Source of the DNA: Limimaricola sp.
Lineage (GTDB): Bacteria > Pseudomonadota > Alphaproteobacteria > Rhodobacterales > Rhodobacteraceae
NCBI RefSeq assembly: GCF_016125575.1
Contig: NZ_WGLM01000002.1
Span: 1 to 64,000, forward strand
Length of the DNA: 64,000 nt
Direction: 5' to 3'
This document shows positions 33,727-43,667 of this stretch, piece after piece (the stretch's first letter is position 1; each line of letters begins with the position of its first letter). The translations under genes were made by a program, and so were the position numbers. A model generated the notes under the pieces. The model searched no databases. It saw nothing but the letters and a program-made list of their open reading frames with translations, and was not told the origin of the DNA.

Positions 33727-35034
33727 CTACAGCCTGTCGCGCAGGCTGAACCAGACCATGCCCAGCACCATCAGCGGCCAGCGCAGCGCCGTGCCGCCGG
33801 GAAAGCGCGGCACAGGGACCGAGGCCATCAGGTCGAACCGCTCGGCCTGCCCGGCAATCGCCTCGGCGGCAATCTGCCCTCCCAGCGTGGCCATCGCCAC
33901 GCCGTGGCCGGAATAGCCGCTGGCGGTCAGGATGTTGCCGCGCAGCCGCTGGAAATGCGGCATCCGTTTCAGCGTGATGCCCAGCGTCCCGCCCCATGCG
34001 TAGTCGATCCGCGCGTCGGCCAGTTGTGGAAAGATCTGCGCCATCGGGCGGCGCACTGCGCGGCCGATATCGGCGGGAAAACGGTCGCCATAGCTTTCGG
34101 TGCCGCCGAACAGCATCCGGTTGTCGTCGCTCATGCGGAAGTAGTTGATGACGAACTTGCTGTCGGCGACGGCATGGCCGCCCTTGATCAGCGCGCGCGC
34201 CTCGGCCTCGGGCAGGGGGGCGGTGGCGACGATGAAGTTGTTGATCGGCATCACCCGCGCCGCGACCTCGGGCACCAGATGGCCCATGTAGCCGTTGCAG
34301 CCTAGCACCACGTAATCGGCCGTCACCCGCGCGCCATCGGTATGCACGATCGCGGGCGTGCTGCCGCCCAGCGAGGTGACGCGGCTACGCTCGAAGATGC
34401 GCACCCCCGCGGCGCGTGCCGCCCGCGCCAGCCCCAACGCATAGCGCAGTGGGTGCAAGTGGCCGCCGCCCATGTCCAGCGAGCCGCCGTGATAGGCGGG
34501 CGAGGCGACCATCTCGCGCATTTCCTCCAGCCCAAGGGGGCGGATCTTGTCGTAGCCGTATTGGGTGCGCAGCTTCTCGGCATAGGCGTGGCTGTGCGGC
34601 ACCAGCCGCGCGCGGTGATCGGCGTGGATGATCCCGTCGGTGAACCCGCAACCCATCTGGTGCTTGGCAACAAGGTCGCGCACCAGTTGCACCGCGTCGA
34701 GCGACAGCGCCCAGAGCCGGCGCGCCTGCTCGGGACCGACCGTCGCCTCCAGTTCGTCCTGATCCTGGCGCTGGCCCGTGCCCACCTGACCGCCATTGCG
34801 GCCCGAGGCGCCGAAACCCACGCGCTGGGCCTCCAGCAGCACCACGTCATAGCCCTTTTCGGCAAGGTGCAGCGCCGCCGAAAGGCCGGTATAGCCGCCG
34901 CCCACCACGCAGACATCGCAGCGCAGGTCGCCCTTGGCGCGCGGCAGCTTGTCCAGCGGGGTTGCCGTGGCCGCGTACCACGACCCCGGATATTCACCCG
35001 GGCGGTCGTTGACGGTCAGGACATCGTGGGACAC
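33727..35034 (-). CDS. puuB: FAD-dependent oxidoreductase, gamma-glutamylputrescine oxidase-like
   Basis: 435 residues of the DAO family. The FAD-binding motif is CVVGGGYTGLSAALHLAEKG (residues 42-61), followed by FGASGRNGGQVG. The C-terminal GNILTASGYSGHGVAMATLGG closes the flavin site. The overall pattern matches PuuB/OrdL, which oxidises the gamma-glutamyl-polyamine amine to an aldehyde, releasing ammonia and peroxide. It begins four bases after the aminotransferase stop, so the two are co-transcribed, opposite to the potFGHI operon. Confidence 0.8.
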   Translation of the reverse strand: MSHDVLTVNDRPGEYPGSWYAATATPLDKLPRAKGDLRCDVCVVGGGYTGLSAALHLAEKGYDVVLLEAQRVGFGASGRNGGQVGTGQRQDQDELEATVGPEQARRLWALSLDAVQLVRDLVAKHQMGCGFTDGIIHADHRARLVPHSHAYAEKLRTQYGYDKIRPLGLEEMREMVASPAYHGGSLDMGGGHLHPLRYALGLARAARAAGVRIFERSRVTSLGGSTPAIVHTDGARVTADYVVLGCNGYMGHLVPEVAARVMPINNFIVATAPLPEAEARALIKGGHAVADSKFVINYFRMSDDNRMLFGGTESYGDRFPADIGRAVRRPMAQIFPQLADARIDYAWGGTLGITLKRMPHFQRLRGNILTASGYSGHGVAMATLGGQIAAEAIAGQAERFDLMASVPVPRFPGGTALRWPLMVLGMVWFSLRDRL

Positions 35035-35038
35035 GTCG

Positions 35039-36436
35039 TCATCTGGCTTTCAGCAGGCCGTCGGCCTTGGCCCCGGCATAGGTTTCGTCGAGCGATTTCC
35101 TAGCACGTTCGATCAGCGTGTCCACGTCTTCGTGCGAGAAGGTCAGCGGCGGCGAGATGATCATCCGGTCGCCGACATGCCGCATCACCAGGTCGTTGGC
35201 AAAGCAGCGTTCGCGGCAGCGATAGCCGATGGTGCCTTCCTTGCCCGCAAAGGCCGCGCGGCGCGATTTGTCGGGGGTCAAGGGCAGGGTGCCCATCATC
35301 CCAACCGTCTTGGCATCGCCCACCAACGGGTGATCGGCCAATTCCGCCCACCGCTTGGCAAGATAGGGGCCGATATCATCGCGCACCCGCGCGATCAGCC
35401 CCTCTTCCTCGATGATCCGGATGTTTTCCAGTGCCACGGCGGCCGCCACCGGATGGCCGTTATAGGTGTAGCCGTGGTTGAAATCGCCCGCGGCATTGAT
35501 TGCTTCGGCGACATGGTCGGCTACGATCGAGCCACCCATCGGGATGTAGCCCGAGGTCAGGCCTTTGGCGATTGTCATGATGTCGGGACGGATGCCCATC
35601 GTCTGGCTGCCGAACCAGTTGCCGGTCCGGCCGAAACCGCAGATGACCTCGTCGGCGATCAGCAGGATCTCGTGCGCGTCGCAGATCCGCTGGATTTCCG
35701 GCCAGTAGGTTTCGGGCGGGATGATCACGCCGCCCGCGCCCTGCACCGGTTCGGCGATGAAGGCGGCAATCTTGTTCTCGCCGAACAGCGCGATCGCCGC
35801 TTCCAGTTCGCGGGCGCGCATCAGCCCGAAGTCCTCGGGGCTCATGTCGCCCCCTTCGGCATACCAGTCGGGCTGGCCGATGTGGTAGATGTCGGGGATC
35901 GGAAGACCGCCCTGTTCGTGCATCGAGGTCATGCCGCCAAGGCTGGCGCCGCCCATGGTCGAGCCGTGGTAGGCGTTCTTGCGGCTGATGATGATCTTCT
36001 TAGAGGGCTTGCCCATCGCCGCCCAGTAATGCCGCACGAGGCGGATGTTGGTGTCGTTCGCCTCGGACCCAGACCCGGCATAGAAGACGTGGTTCATGTG
36101 CTCGGGCGTGATCTCGGCCAGCTTGGCCGACAGCGCGATGACCGGGACGTGGGTGGTCTGGAAGAAGGTGTTGTAATAGGGCAGTTCCATCATCTGCCGC
36201 GATGCTACCTGCGCAATCGACTCGCGCCCGTATCCGACGTTCATGCACCACAGTCCGGCCATGCCATCGAGGATCTGGTGTCCCTCGCTGTCGGTCAGGT
36301 AAACGCCATTGGCCCGTGTGATGATGCGGGCCCCCTTGGCGGCCAGTTCGTTGCCGTCGGTAAAGGGGTGCATGTGATGCGCGGCGTCGATCGCCTGAAG
36401 CTCGGCTGTGGGCAGGTGGTTGGAGATGACGTTCAT
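35039..36436 (-). CDS. spuC: Class III aminotransferase, putrescine/polyamine-pyruvate type (SpuC-like)
   Basis: 465 residues. PLP lysine is Lys291 in TIAKGLTSGYIPMGG, with Asp262 in LIADEVICGFGRTG. The sequence pattern (NAYHGSTMGGASLGG, HPFTDGNELAAKG) is that of omega-amino-acid or putrescine-pyruvate aminotransferases. It moves the amino group of putrescine or a related amine to pyruvate. AGGAG lies before the ATG at 36436. A candidate promoter overlapping a GntR operator lies about 90-125 bases upstream. Confidence 0.8.
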   Translation of the reverse strand: MNVISNHLPTAELQAIDAAHHMHPFTDGNELAAKGARIITRANGVYLTDSEGHQILDGMAGLWCMNVGYGRESIAQVASRQMMELPYYNTFFQTTHVPVIALSAKLAEITPEHMNHVFYAGSGSEANDTNIRLVRHYWAAMGKPSKKIIISRKNAYHGSTMGGASLGGMTSMHEQGGLPIPDIYHIGQPDWYAEGGDMSPEDFGLMRARELEAAIALFGENKIAAFIAEPVQGAGGVIIPPETYWPEIQRICDAHEILLIADEVICGFGRTGNWFGSQTMGIRPDIMTIAKGLTSGYIPMGGSIVADHVAEAINAAGDFNHGYTYNGHPVAAAVALENIRIIEEEGLIARVRDDIGPYLAKRWAELADHPLVGDAKTVGMMGTLPLTPDKSRRAAFAGKEGTIGYRCRERCFANDLVMRHVGDRMIISPPLTFSHEDVDTLIERARKSLDETYAGAKADGLLKAR

Positions 36437-36533
36437 CTGCGGCTCCTGTGAATCTGGGCAAAGGACGGACCCGCGGCTGGCCGGTTGCGGCCCCCGCGCC
36501 CGTATCCCGTCCGGTGGGTCTGTGATGTTTGAC

Positions 36534-36561
36534 AGAATATGATCAAAAATAGCCAAGTCAA
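36534..36561 (-). promoter_or_regulatory. Promoter of spuC-puuB with GntR operator, site 2
   Basis: On the - strand, -35 TTGACT (36556-36561) and -10 TATTCT (36534-36539) are 16 bases apart. TTTGATCATATT (36536-36547) covers the spacer and -10, so a bound regulator would block polymerase. Transcription would begin near 36527, about 90 bases before spuC. Confidence 0.55.
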
Positions 36562-36831
36562 TCCGGCTTCTCCGACAGGCGTGGTCGGGTCGCCCCTGCA
36601 GCGGGTGCGATGCCGCTCTTTCAGGCGGCCGATCGGCAGCGGACTTGATTGTCGGCAGGGTTGCGGTGCTGGCGGCGTGATCTGTCGAAAAACGGCAGGA
36701 ATCAGGGGGGCTCGGGTGACTGCGATGTGCCATCTGCCGCATTTTGCGCCGAAGGCCTGCCGCGCCCTCGTTCTTATGCCTTGAAAAGAGGCAGGATTTC
36801 ACGCTTTGATGTAGCGACACGGAATCCGGCG

Positions 36832-36861
36832 TTGCCAAACCGGGTCAGGTTTGATCAAATT
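36832..36861 (+). promoter_or_regulatory. Promoter of potFGHI with GntR operator, site 3
   Basis: -35 TTGCCA (36832-36837) and -10 TCAAAT (36855-36860) are 17 bases apart. TTTGATCAAATT (36850-36861) overlaps the -10. The potF ATG lies about 52 bases after the expected start. Confidence 0.45.
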
Positions 36862-36918
36862 GTGGCAGAAGAAGAAGTGGCCACCAAAGGCCAAACGCAA
36901 CCAGACGGGAGTTACCCC

Positions 36919-38004
36919 ATGTTGAAGAAATGGATGCCGCTTGCCGCGGCCCTGATGATCGGTGCCGGAGCCGCGACGGCCGAGACGGTGCGGGTCTACA
37001 ACTGGTCCGACTATATTGACGAGTCACTGCTGCAGAAGTTCCAGGACGAGACCGGCATCACGCTGGTCTATGACGTGTTCGACAGCAACGAGGTGCTGGA
37101 GACCAAGCTGCTCGCCGGTGGCTCGGGCTATGACGTGGTGGTGCCCTCGGGCACGTTCCTGCAGCGCCAGATCGTGGCGGGTGTGTTCCAGAAGCTCGAC
37201 TTCTCGCAACTGCCCAACGACCAGTACATGTGGAAGCTGATCAAGGATCGCGTGGCCAAGTACGACCCCGGCAACCAGTATGCCGAGAACTACATGTGGG
37301 GCACGACCGGCCTTGGCATCAACGTCGACAAGGTCAGGGAAATCCTCGGCCCCGACGCGCCGACGAATTCGCTCTCGCTGATCTTCGATCCGAAATATGT
37401 CTCCAAGCTGGCCGCCTGCGGCGTGCAGATGCTGGACGCGCCGTCCGAAATCATTCCGGCCGCGCTGAAGTATCTTGGTGAAGACCCCGACAGCCACGAC
37501 CCCGCGGTCATCGCCAAGGTCGAGCCGGTGTTGATGGCGATCCGTCCGTATATCCAGAAGTTCAACTCGTCCGAGTACATCAACGCGCTGGCCAACGGCG
37601 AGATCTGCGCCGCGTTCGGCTGGTCGGGTGACGTTCTTCAGGCGCGTGACCGTGCCGCCGAAGCGGGCAATGGCGTGAACATCGCCTACGAAATCCCGAA
37701 AGAGGGCGCGCTGATGTGGTTCGACATGATGGCGGTGCCGGCCGACGCGCCCAACCCGTCTGGCGCGATGAAGTTCATCAACTTCATGATGGACCCCCAC
37801 AACATCGCGGCGGCCTCGAACTATGTCTACTACGCCAACGGCAACCTCGAGAGCCAGAAGTACCTCAATCCCGACGTGATCGGCGATACCGCGATCTATC
37901 CGGATGCGGCGACGATGGATAACCTCTACACCACCACGCCTTACGAGCAGTCGGTGCAGCGGGTAGTCACGCGGCTCTGGACCAAGATCAAGTCCGGCGT
38001 CTAA
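36919..38004 (+). CDS. potF: Polyamine ABC transporter, periplasmic binding protein
   Basis: 361 residues. The signal peptide is MLKKWMPLAAALMIGAGAATA, with cleavage near residue 21-23. The mature start ETVRVYNWSDYIDESLLQKF is the PotF/PotD hallmark, with the ligand aromatic pattern YNWSDYI. It captures putrescine or spermidine for the PotGHI importer. The longer frame back to 36649 would bury the signal peptide and is rejected. A 10-bp hairpin follows the stop and probably protects this transcript end. Confidence 0.88.
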   Translation: MLKKWMPLAAALMIGAGAATAETVRVYNWSDYIDESLLQKFQDETGITLVYDVFDSNEVLETKLLAGGSGYDVVVPSGTFLQRQIVAGVFQKLDFSQLPNDQYMWKLIKDRVAKYDPGNQYAENYMWGTTGLGINVDKVREILGPDAPTNSLSLIFDPKYVSKLAACGVQMLDAPSEIIPAALKYLGEDPDSHDPAVIAKVEPVLMAIRPYIQKFNSSEYINALANGEICAAFGWSGDVLQARDRAAEAGNGVNIAYEIPKEGALMWFDMMAVPADAPNPSGAMKFINFMMDPHNIAAASNYVYYANGNLESQKYLNPDVIGDTAIYPDAATMDNLYTTTPYEQSVQRVVTRLWTKIKSGV

Positions 38005-38018
38005 AGCCAAGCCGACCA

Positions 38019-38045
38019 GCCCCGCACCCTTTCCCGGTGCGGGGC
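38019..38045 (+). terminator. Hairpin between potF and potG (partial terminator)
   Basis: A perfect 10-bp stem, GCCCCGCACC (38019-38028) and GGTGCGGGGC (38036-38045), with loop CTTTCCC. The tail TTCTGCGTTTG is only moderately T-rich. It would give more binding protein than membrane components. Confidence 0.65.
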
Positions 38046-38067
38046 TTCTGCGTTTGACAACGAGGAC

Positions 38068-39210
<1,143 letters not shown>

Positions 39211-39221
39211 GAGGCGGGTTC

Positions 39222-40118
39222 ATGCAGCTGCGCCGCACCTTCTTGATCCTCGTCCCCTACCTGTGGATGCTGCTGTTCTTCCTGGTGCCGTTCTTCATCG
39301 TGATGAAGATCTCGCTCAGCCAGGTGGCGCTGGCGATCCCGCCCTACACGCCAACGCTGGATATCACCCAAGGCTGGGATGGACTGGTGAAGTTCTTCAG
39401 CCAGCTCAGCTTTTCCAACTTCCAGTTCCTGACGACGGATGACCTTTACTGGCGCGCCTATGTCTCCAGCCTGGAGATTGCGACGGTCGCCACGGCCATC
39501 ACGCTGCTGGTGGGCTACCCCATCGCCTACGGCATGGCCAGCGCGCCGGACGAATGGCGGCCGACGCTGATGATGCTGGTGATCTTGCCGTTCTGGACCA
39601 GTTTCCTGATCCGGATCTATGCGTGGATGGGCATCCTCGGGCGCGAGGGCTTCGTCAACAGCACGCTGGAATGGCTGGGCATCATTCACGAGCCACTGAC
39701 GATCCTGAACACCAACTGGGCGGTCTTTATCGGTATCGTCTACGGGTACCTGCCATTTATGATCCTGCCGATCTATGCCGCGCTGGACAAGCTTGACGTC
39801 TCGCTGACCGAATCTGCGCAAGACCTCGGCTGCACGCAGATCAAGGCGTTCTGGCTGATCACGGTGCCGCTGTCGCGGCCCGGCGTGGTGGCCGGGTGTT
39901 TCCTTGTCTTCATTCCGGCACTGGGCGAATACGTCATCCCCTCGTTGCTGGGCGGCTCTGGCACGCTGATGATCGGCAAGGTGTTGTGGGAAGAGTTTTC
40001 GTCGAACCGTGACTGGCCGGTGGCCAGCGCCGTCGCAGTCGTCCTGCTGCTGATCCTTGTCGTCCCGATCATCCTGTTCCAGCGCAACCAGCAGCGCCAG
40101 CAGGAGGCAGAGCAATGA
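39222..40118 (+). CDS. potH: Polyamine ABC transporter, permease 1
   Basis: 298 residues with six membrane segments. The EAA coupling loop reads SLTESAQDLGCTQIKAFWLI. The N-terminal RTFLILVPYLWMLLFFLVPF is typical of PotB/PotH. The ATG at 39222 follows AGGAGGCGGG, eleven bases after the potG stop. It ends with an ATGA overlap with potI. Confidence 0.9.
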   Translation: MQLRRTFLILVPYLWMLLFFLVPFFIVMKISLSQVALAIPPYTPTLDITQGWDGLVKFFSQLSFSNFQFLTTDDLYWRAYVSSLEIATVATAITLLVGYPIAYGMASAPDEWRPTLMMLVILPFWTSFLIRIYAWMGILGREGFVNSTLEWLGIIHEPLTILNTNWAVFIGIVYGYLPFMILPIYAALDKLDVSLTESAQDLGCTQIKAFWLITVPLSRPGVVAGCFLVFIPALGEYVIPSLLGGSGTLMIGKVLWEEFSSNRDWPVASAVAVVLLLILVVPIILFQRNQQRQQEAEQ

Positions 40119-40930
40119 GGCGGTTTTCGTGGTTCAACGCAACCTCTCTGACGCTGGGCTTTCTCTTTCTCTACTTTCCGATGGTGATCCTCGTCATCTA
40201 CAGCTTCAACGCATCCAAGCTGGTGACGGTCTGGGGCGGCTTCTCGGTCAAGTGGTACGGCGAGCTGTTTCATGATCAGGCGTTTCTCGACGCAGCCTGG
40301 GTGACGTTGCGTGTCGCCCTTGCGGCGTCGACTTTGGCGACGATCCTGGGAACCATGGCGGCCTATGTGATGGTGCGCGCGGGCCGGTTCACCGGGCGAA
40401 CGCTGTTTTCGGGCATGATCTATGCGCCGCTGGTGATGCCGGACGTCATCACCGGCCTGTCGCTGCTGTTGCTCTTCATCGCGGTTGGGCTGGACCGGGG
40501 CATCACGACCGTGGTGCTGGCCCATACCACCTTTGCGATGTGTTACGTGTCGGTCGTGGTTTCTGCGCGCCTCGTCAGTTTTGACCGCTCTCTGGAAGAG
40601 GCGGCACTGGACCTTGGATGTTCACCCTGGGACGCCTTTCGAAGCGTGACCTTGCCAATTATCGCGCCCGCCGTGATCTCTGGCTGGCTTCTCGCCTTCA
40701 CCCTGTCTCTTGACGATCTCGTGATTGCGTCGTTTACAACAGGACCGTCGTCGACCACCCTGCCGATCAAGATCTGGAGTGCCGTCCGCCTGGGCGTGAA
40801 CCCCGAGATCAACGCGCTTTCGACCATCATGATCTCGATCGTGACCGTGGGCGTGATCACGACATCGATCCTGTCCAAGCGGAACGCCGTCCAACGGATG
40901 CGTGACGAGCAGAAGGCCCAACAAGCATGA
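40115..40930 (+). CDS. potI: Polyamine ABC transporter, permease 2
   Basis: 271 residues, six membrane segments. The EAA loop is SLEEAALDLGCSPWDAFRSV. The N-terminal LFLYFPMVILVIYSFNASK is the PotC/PotI pattern. It overlaps both neighbours by four bases (ATGA), so potH, potI and the following ligase gene are translationally coupled. That coupling links transport directly to catabolism. Confidence 0.9.
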   Translation: MRRFSWFNATSLTLGFLFLYFPMVILVIYSFNASKLVTVWGGFSVKWYGELFHDQAFLDAAWVTLRVALAASTLATILGTMAAYVMVRAGRFTGRTLFSGMIYAPLVMPDVITGLSLLLLFIAVGLDRGITTVVLAHTTFAMCYVSVVVSARLVSFDRSLEEAALDLGCSPWDAFRSVTLPIIAPAVISGWLLAFTLSLDDLVIASFTTGPSSTTLPIKIWSAVRLGVNPEINALSTIMISIVTVGVITTSILSKRNAVQRMRDEQKAQQA

Positions 40931-42267
40931 CGACGACCAAGGCCGAGTACGACGCGTTCTGCGCCGAATTCGGTGTGCCCGACCGTATCGAGATGATGCT
41001 GTGCGACCTCAACGCGGTGCTGCGCGGCAAGTGGCTTCCGGGCGACGAGATCGACAAGTTGCTGAAGGGCGACATGCGCCTGCCCGAGTCGACCTACGCG
41101 CCCAACATTCTGGGGTCCGAGGTTGAGGCGAGCGGGCTGGGCTCGCCTAAGGGCGACCCGGACGGTTTTCTCGTGCCAATTCCGGGCACGTTCAAGCCGG
41201 CGCCATGGAACAACGGCATCGTGGCGCAGGTGCTGGTCGAGATGGTGGATGCCGAGGACGAGGTGAGTTTCCTGTCCCCGCGTCAGCACCTGAGCAACAT
41301 CCTTGACCGGTTCGCCGCCGAGGGCCTCAAACCCGTGGTGGCGACAGAGCTGGAATTCTACCTGCTGAAAAAGCGCGAGGCCGATACCGACCCGCCAGAG
41401 CCGCCCGATGGCCTGCCTGACACCCAGAATTACGACCTCGACGCGCTGGCGCAGTCGGAAAACATTCTTGTCGAGATCATCGAGACGGCCAAGGCGCAGG
41501 GCCTGCCCACCGATGCGCTGATCGCCGAATATGGCCCCGGCCAGTTCGAGATCAACTTTCACCATACCGACGACGTGCTGGCCGCCGCCGATACCGCGAT
41601 GCTGTTCCGCCGCCTGGTGATCGGGGTGGTCAATGGCCACGGGCTTGAGGCCACGTTCATGGCCAAACCCTATGCCGACCAGCCGGGCAACGGCATGCAT
41701 GTGCATGTCTCGCTGCTCGATTCCGAAGGGCGCAACATCTTCGCCTCGGAAGATGGCGTGCACCCGCTGCTGAAAAAGGCTGTGGCGGGCGTGCTGGATT
41801 CCATGCGCGAGTTCCAGTTGCTCTTCGCGCCGCATCTCAATTCCTATCGCCGCTTTCAGCCGGGCAGCTTTGCCCCCTGTTATCCCGACTGGGGCACAGA
41901 TCATCGCGGCGCCTCGATCCGCATCCCCGAGACGACGGGGATGGGCGCGCGGCTGGAACACCGTATCGCGGGCGCTGATGCCAACCCTTACCTGGTTCTG
42001 GCGGGCATCCTTGGTGGGGTCTGGCATGGCTTGCACAATGACCTGCCGCTGCCGCCGCCCTTGGAAGAGGTCGAGGATGGCGGCGTCGCGCCGCTGACGC
42101 ATGACTGGATCACCGCCGTCGATTTTTTCGAGAAGTCGAAGCTTGCCGTCGATCTTTTCGGCAAGGAATATCACGACGTTCTGGTTGCGGTGAAACGCGA
42201 CGAGATCGCGCAGCTGACCACCGTGATCTCATCGACAGAATACCGTTATTACCTCAGCAGGCTCTGA
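40927..42267 (+). CDS. puuA: Glutamine synthetase family, gamma-glutamylpolyamine synthetase-like (copy 1)
   Basis: 446 residues of the glutamine synthetase superfamily. Metal-binding glutamates are in ATELEFYLL and AEYGPGQFEINFHH, and the substrate histidine is in GNGMHVHVSL. It has the short N-terminus of PuuA-type ligases, which join glutamate to putrescine or other amines using ATP. The ATGA overlap with potI and the nearby PuuB-like oxidase support this. A second homologue lies 1.4 kb downstream; they may differ in amine substrate. Confidence 0.8.
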   Translation: MTTTKAEYDAFCAEFGVPDRIEMMLCDLNAVLRGKWLPGDEIDKLLKGDMRLPESTYAPNILGSEVEASGLGSPKGDPDGFLVPIPGTFKPAPWNNGIVAQVLVEMVDAEDEVSFLSPRQHLSNILDRFAAEGLKPVVATELEFYLLKKREADTDPPEPPDGLPDTQNYDLDALAQSENILVEIIETAKAQGLPTDALIAEYGPGQFEINFHHTDDVLAAADTAMLFRRLVIGVVNGHGLEATFMAKPYADQPGNGMHVHVSLLDSEGRNIFASEDGVHPLLKKAVAGVLDSMREFQLLFAPHLNSYRRFQPGSFAPCYPDWGTDHRGASIRIPETTGMGARLEHRIAGADANPYLVLAGILGGVWHGLHNDLPLPPPLEEVEDGGVAPLTHDWITAVDFFEKSKLAVDLFGKEYHDVLVAVKRDEIAQLTTVISSTEYRYYLSRL

Positions 42268-42275
42268 GGCGGCAG

Positions 42276-43655
42276 ATGGCGCAGGACATGCCCACGTCGC
42301 TGGTCGCCGGGGTTGCGCCCGGGCGGATCGCCGCGATGGCGTCAGACGCCGCGATGGCCTATGCCGCGCGCCGTCCGCGCACAAACGCTGCTTTGACCGC
42401 CGGCGCGGCCGCTTGGCTGGACGGCGTGCCGCTGCACTGGATGAAGGACTGGCCGCAGCCATTTCCGATGCTGGTCGCCCGCGCCGAGGGCAGCATGCTG
42501 GAAGATATCGACGGCAACACGCTCGATGATTTCTGCCTTGGCGATACCGGCTCGATGTTCGGGCATTCGCCCGCGCCGGTCGCCCGTGCGATTGCCGCGC
42601 AGGCGGGGCAGGGGCTGACCTACATGTTGCCGACGCCCGCTGCGCTGGAGGCGGGCCGACTGCTGAACGAACGGTTCGGCGATTTCCGCTGGCAGGTCGC
42701 CACGACCGCGACAGATGCCAATCGTTTTGCCTTGCGCGTGGCCCGCGCCGTCACCGGGCGGCCCAAGGTGCTGGTCTTCAACGGCTGCTATCATGGCACC
42801 GTGGACGAGGCGATGGTGACGCTGCAGGACGGCCGGACCGTGGCGCGCCCCGGCCTTCTGGGACAGGTCGCCGACCTTGACCTGACCGCCACCTGCTGCG
42901 AGTTCAACGATCTTGCCGCGGTCGAGGCGGCGCTGAAAACGGGTGAGATCGCGGCGATCCTGACCGAGCCGGTGATGACCAATTCCTGCATGGTCCTGCC
43001 CGATCCCGGCTTTCACGACGGGCTGCGTGCGCTGGCCACGCGCTACGGCGCGCTCTTGATGATCGACGAGACGCATACCATTTCCAGCGGCCTTGGCGGC
43101 TATAGCGCCGTGCACGGGCTGAACCCGGATATCTTCGTCGTCGGCAAATGCGTGGCCGGCGGCCTGCCCACAGCCGTCTGGGGCCTGCGGCCCGCCGTGG
43201 CCGCAAGGCTGGCCGAGGTGAACGCCCGGCGGCCCGCCGGACATTCCGGCATGGGCACCACGCTGTCGGCCAATCCGCTGCAATTCGCCTGCCTTGTCGC
43301 CACGCTGTCCGAGGTGATGACGCCAGAAAACTATGCCCACATGGAGGCCGGCGCCGCGCGGCTGGAGGCTGGGCTGGCCGCCGCCATCGCCCGCCACGGC
43401 GCGCCCTGGCACGTCGTGCGCGTCGGCGCGCGGGTAGAGTTCATCTGCGCCCCCGGCCCGCTGAAGAACGGTGCCGAGGCGGCCCATGCCCACCAGCCCG
43501 CGCTGGAGGCCGCGATCCATGCCGACCTTTTGAACCAGGGCTGCCTGATCGCGCCCTTCCACAACATGATGCTGGTCTCGCCCGTCACCTCTGAGGCGCA
43601 GATCGACCGCCTGATCGCCGCTTTCGATGCTACACTGACCCGCCTTTTCGCCTGA
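42276..43655 (+). CDS. Class III aminotransferase (glutamate-1-semialdehyde-aminomutase-like)
   Basis: 459 residues. PLP lysine is Lys291 in VVGKCVAGGLPTA, and the cofactor Asp264 is in MIDETHTISSG. The cofactor region TTATDANRFALRVAR is closer to HemL-type aminomutases than to the SpuC-type enzyme at 35039. It sits eight bases after one gamma-glutamyl ligase homologue and twelve before the other, so it should process an intermediate of the same pathway, perhaps a gamma-glutamylated or free amino acid. The reaction is unknown. Confidence 0.75.
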   Translation: MAQDMPTSLVAGVAPGRIAAMASDAAMAYAARRPRTNAALTAGAAAWLDGVPLHWMKDWPQPFPMLVARAEGSMLEDIDGNTLDDFCLGDTGSMFGHSPAPVARAIAAQAGQGLTYMLPTPAALEAGRLLNERFGDFRWQVATTATDANRFALRVARAVTGRPKVLVFNGCYHGTVDEAMVTLQDGRTVARPGLLGQVADLDLTATCCEFNDLAAVEAALKTGEIAAILTEPVMTNSCMVLPDPGFHDGLRALATRYGALLMIDETHTISSGLGGYSAVHGLNPDIFVVGKCVAGGLPTAVWGLRPAVAARLAEVNARRPAGHSGMGTTLSANPLQFACLVATLSEVMTPENYAHMEAGAARLEAGLAAAIARHGAPWHVVRVGARVEFICAPGPLKNGAEAAHAHQPALEAAIHADLLNQGCLIAPFHNMMLVSPVTSEAQIDRLIAAFDATLTRLFA

Positions 43656-43667
43656 AAGACCATTGCC

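Larger units (their letters stand above)
36437..36918. other. Divergent spuC/potF regulatory region
   Basis: 482 bases without a credible gene. It holds the two divergent promoters and GntR operator sites listed separately. The middle (about 36565-36830) shows no structure I can defend. Short open frames crossing it on both strands look like chance in GC-rich DNA. Confidence 0.6.
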
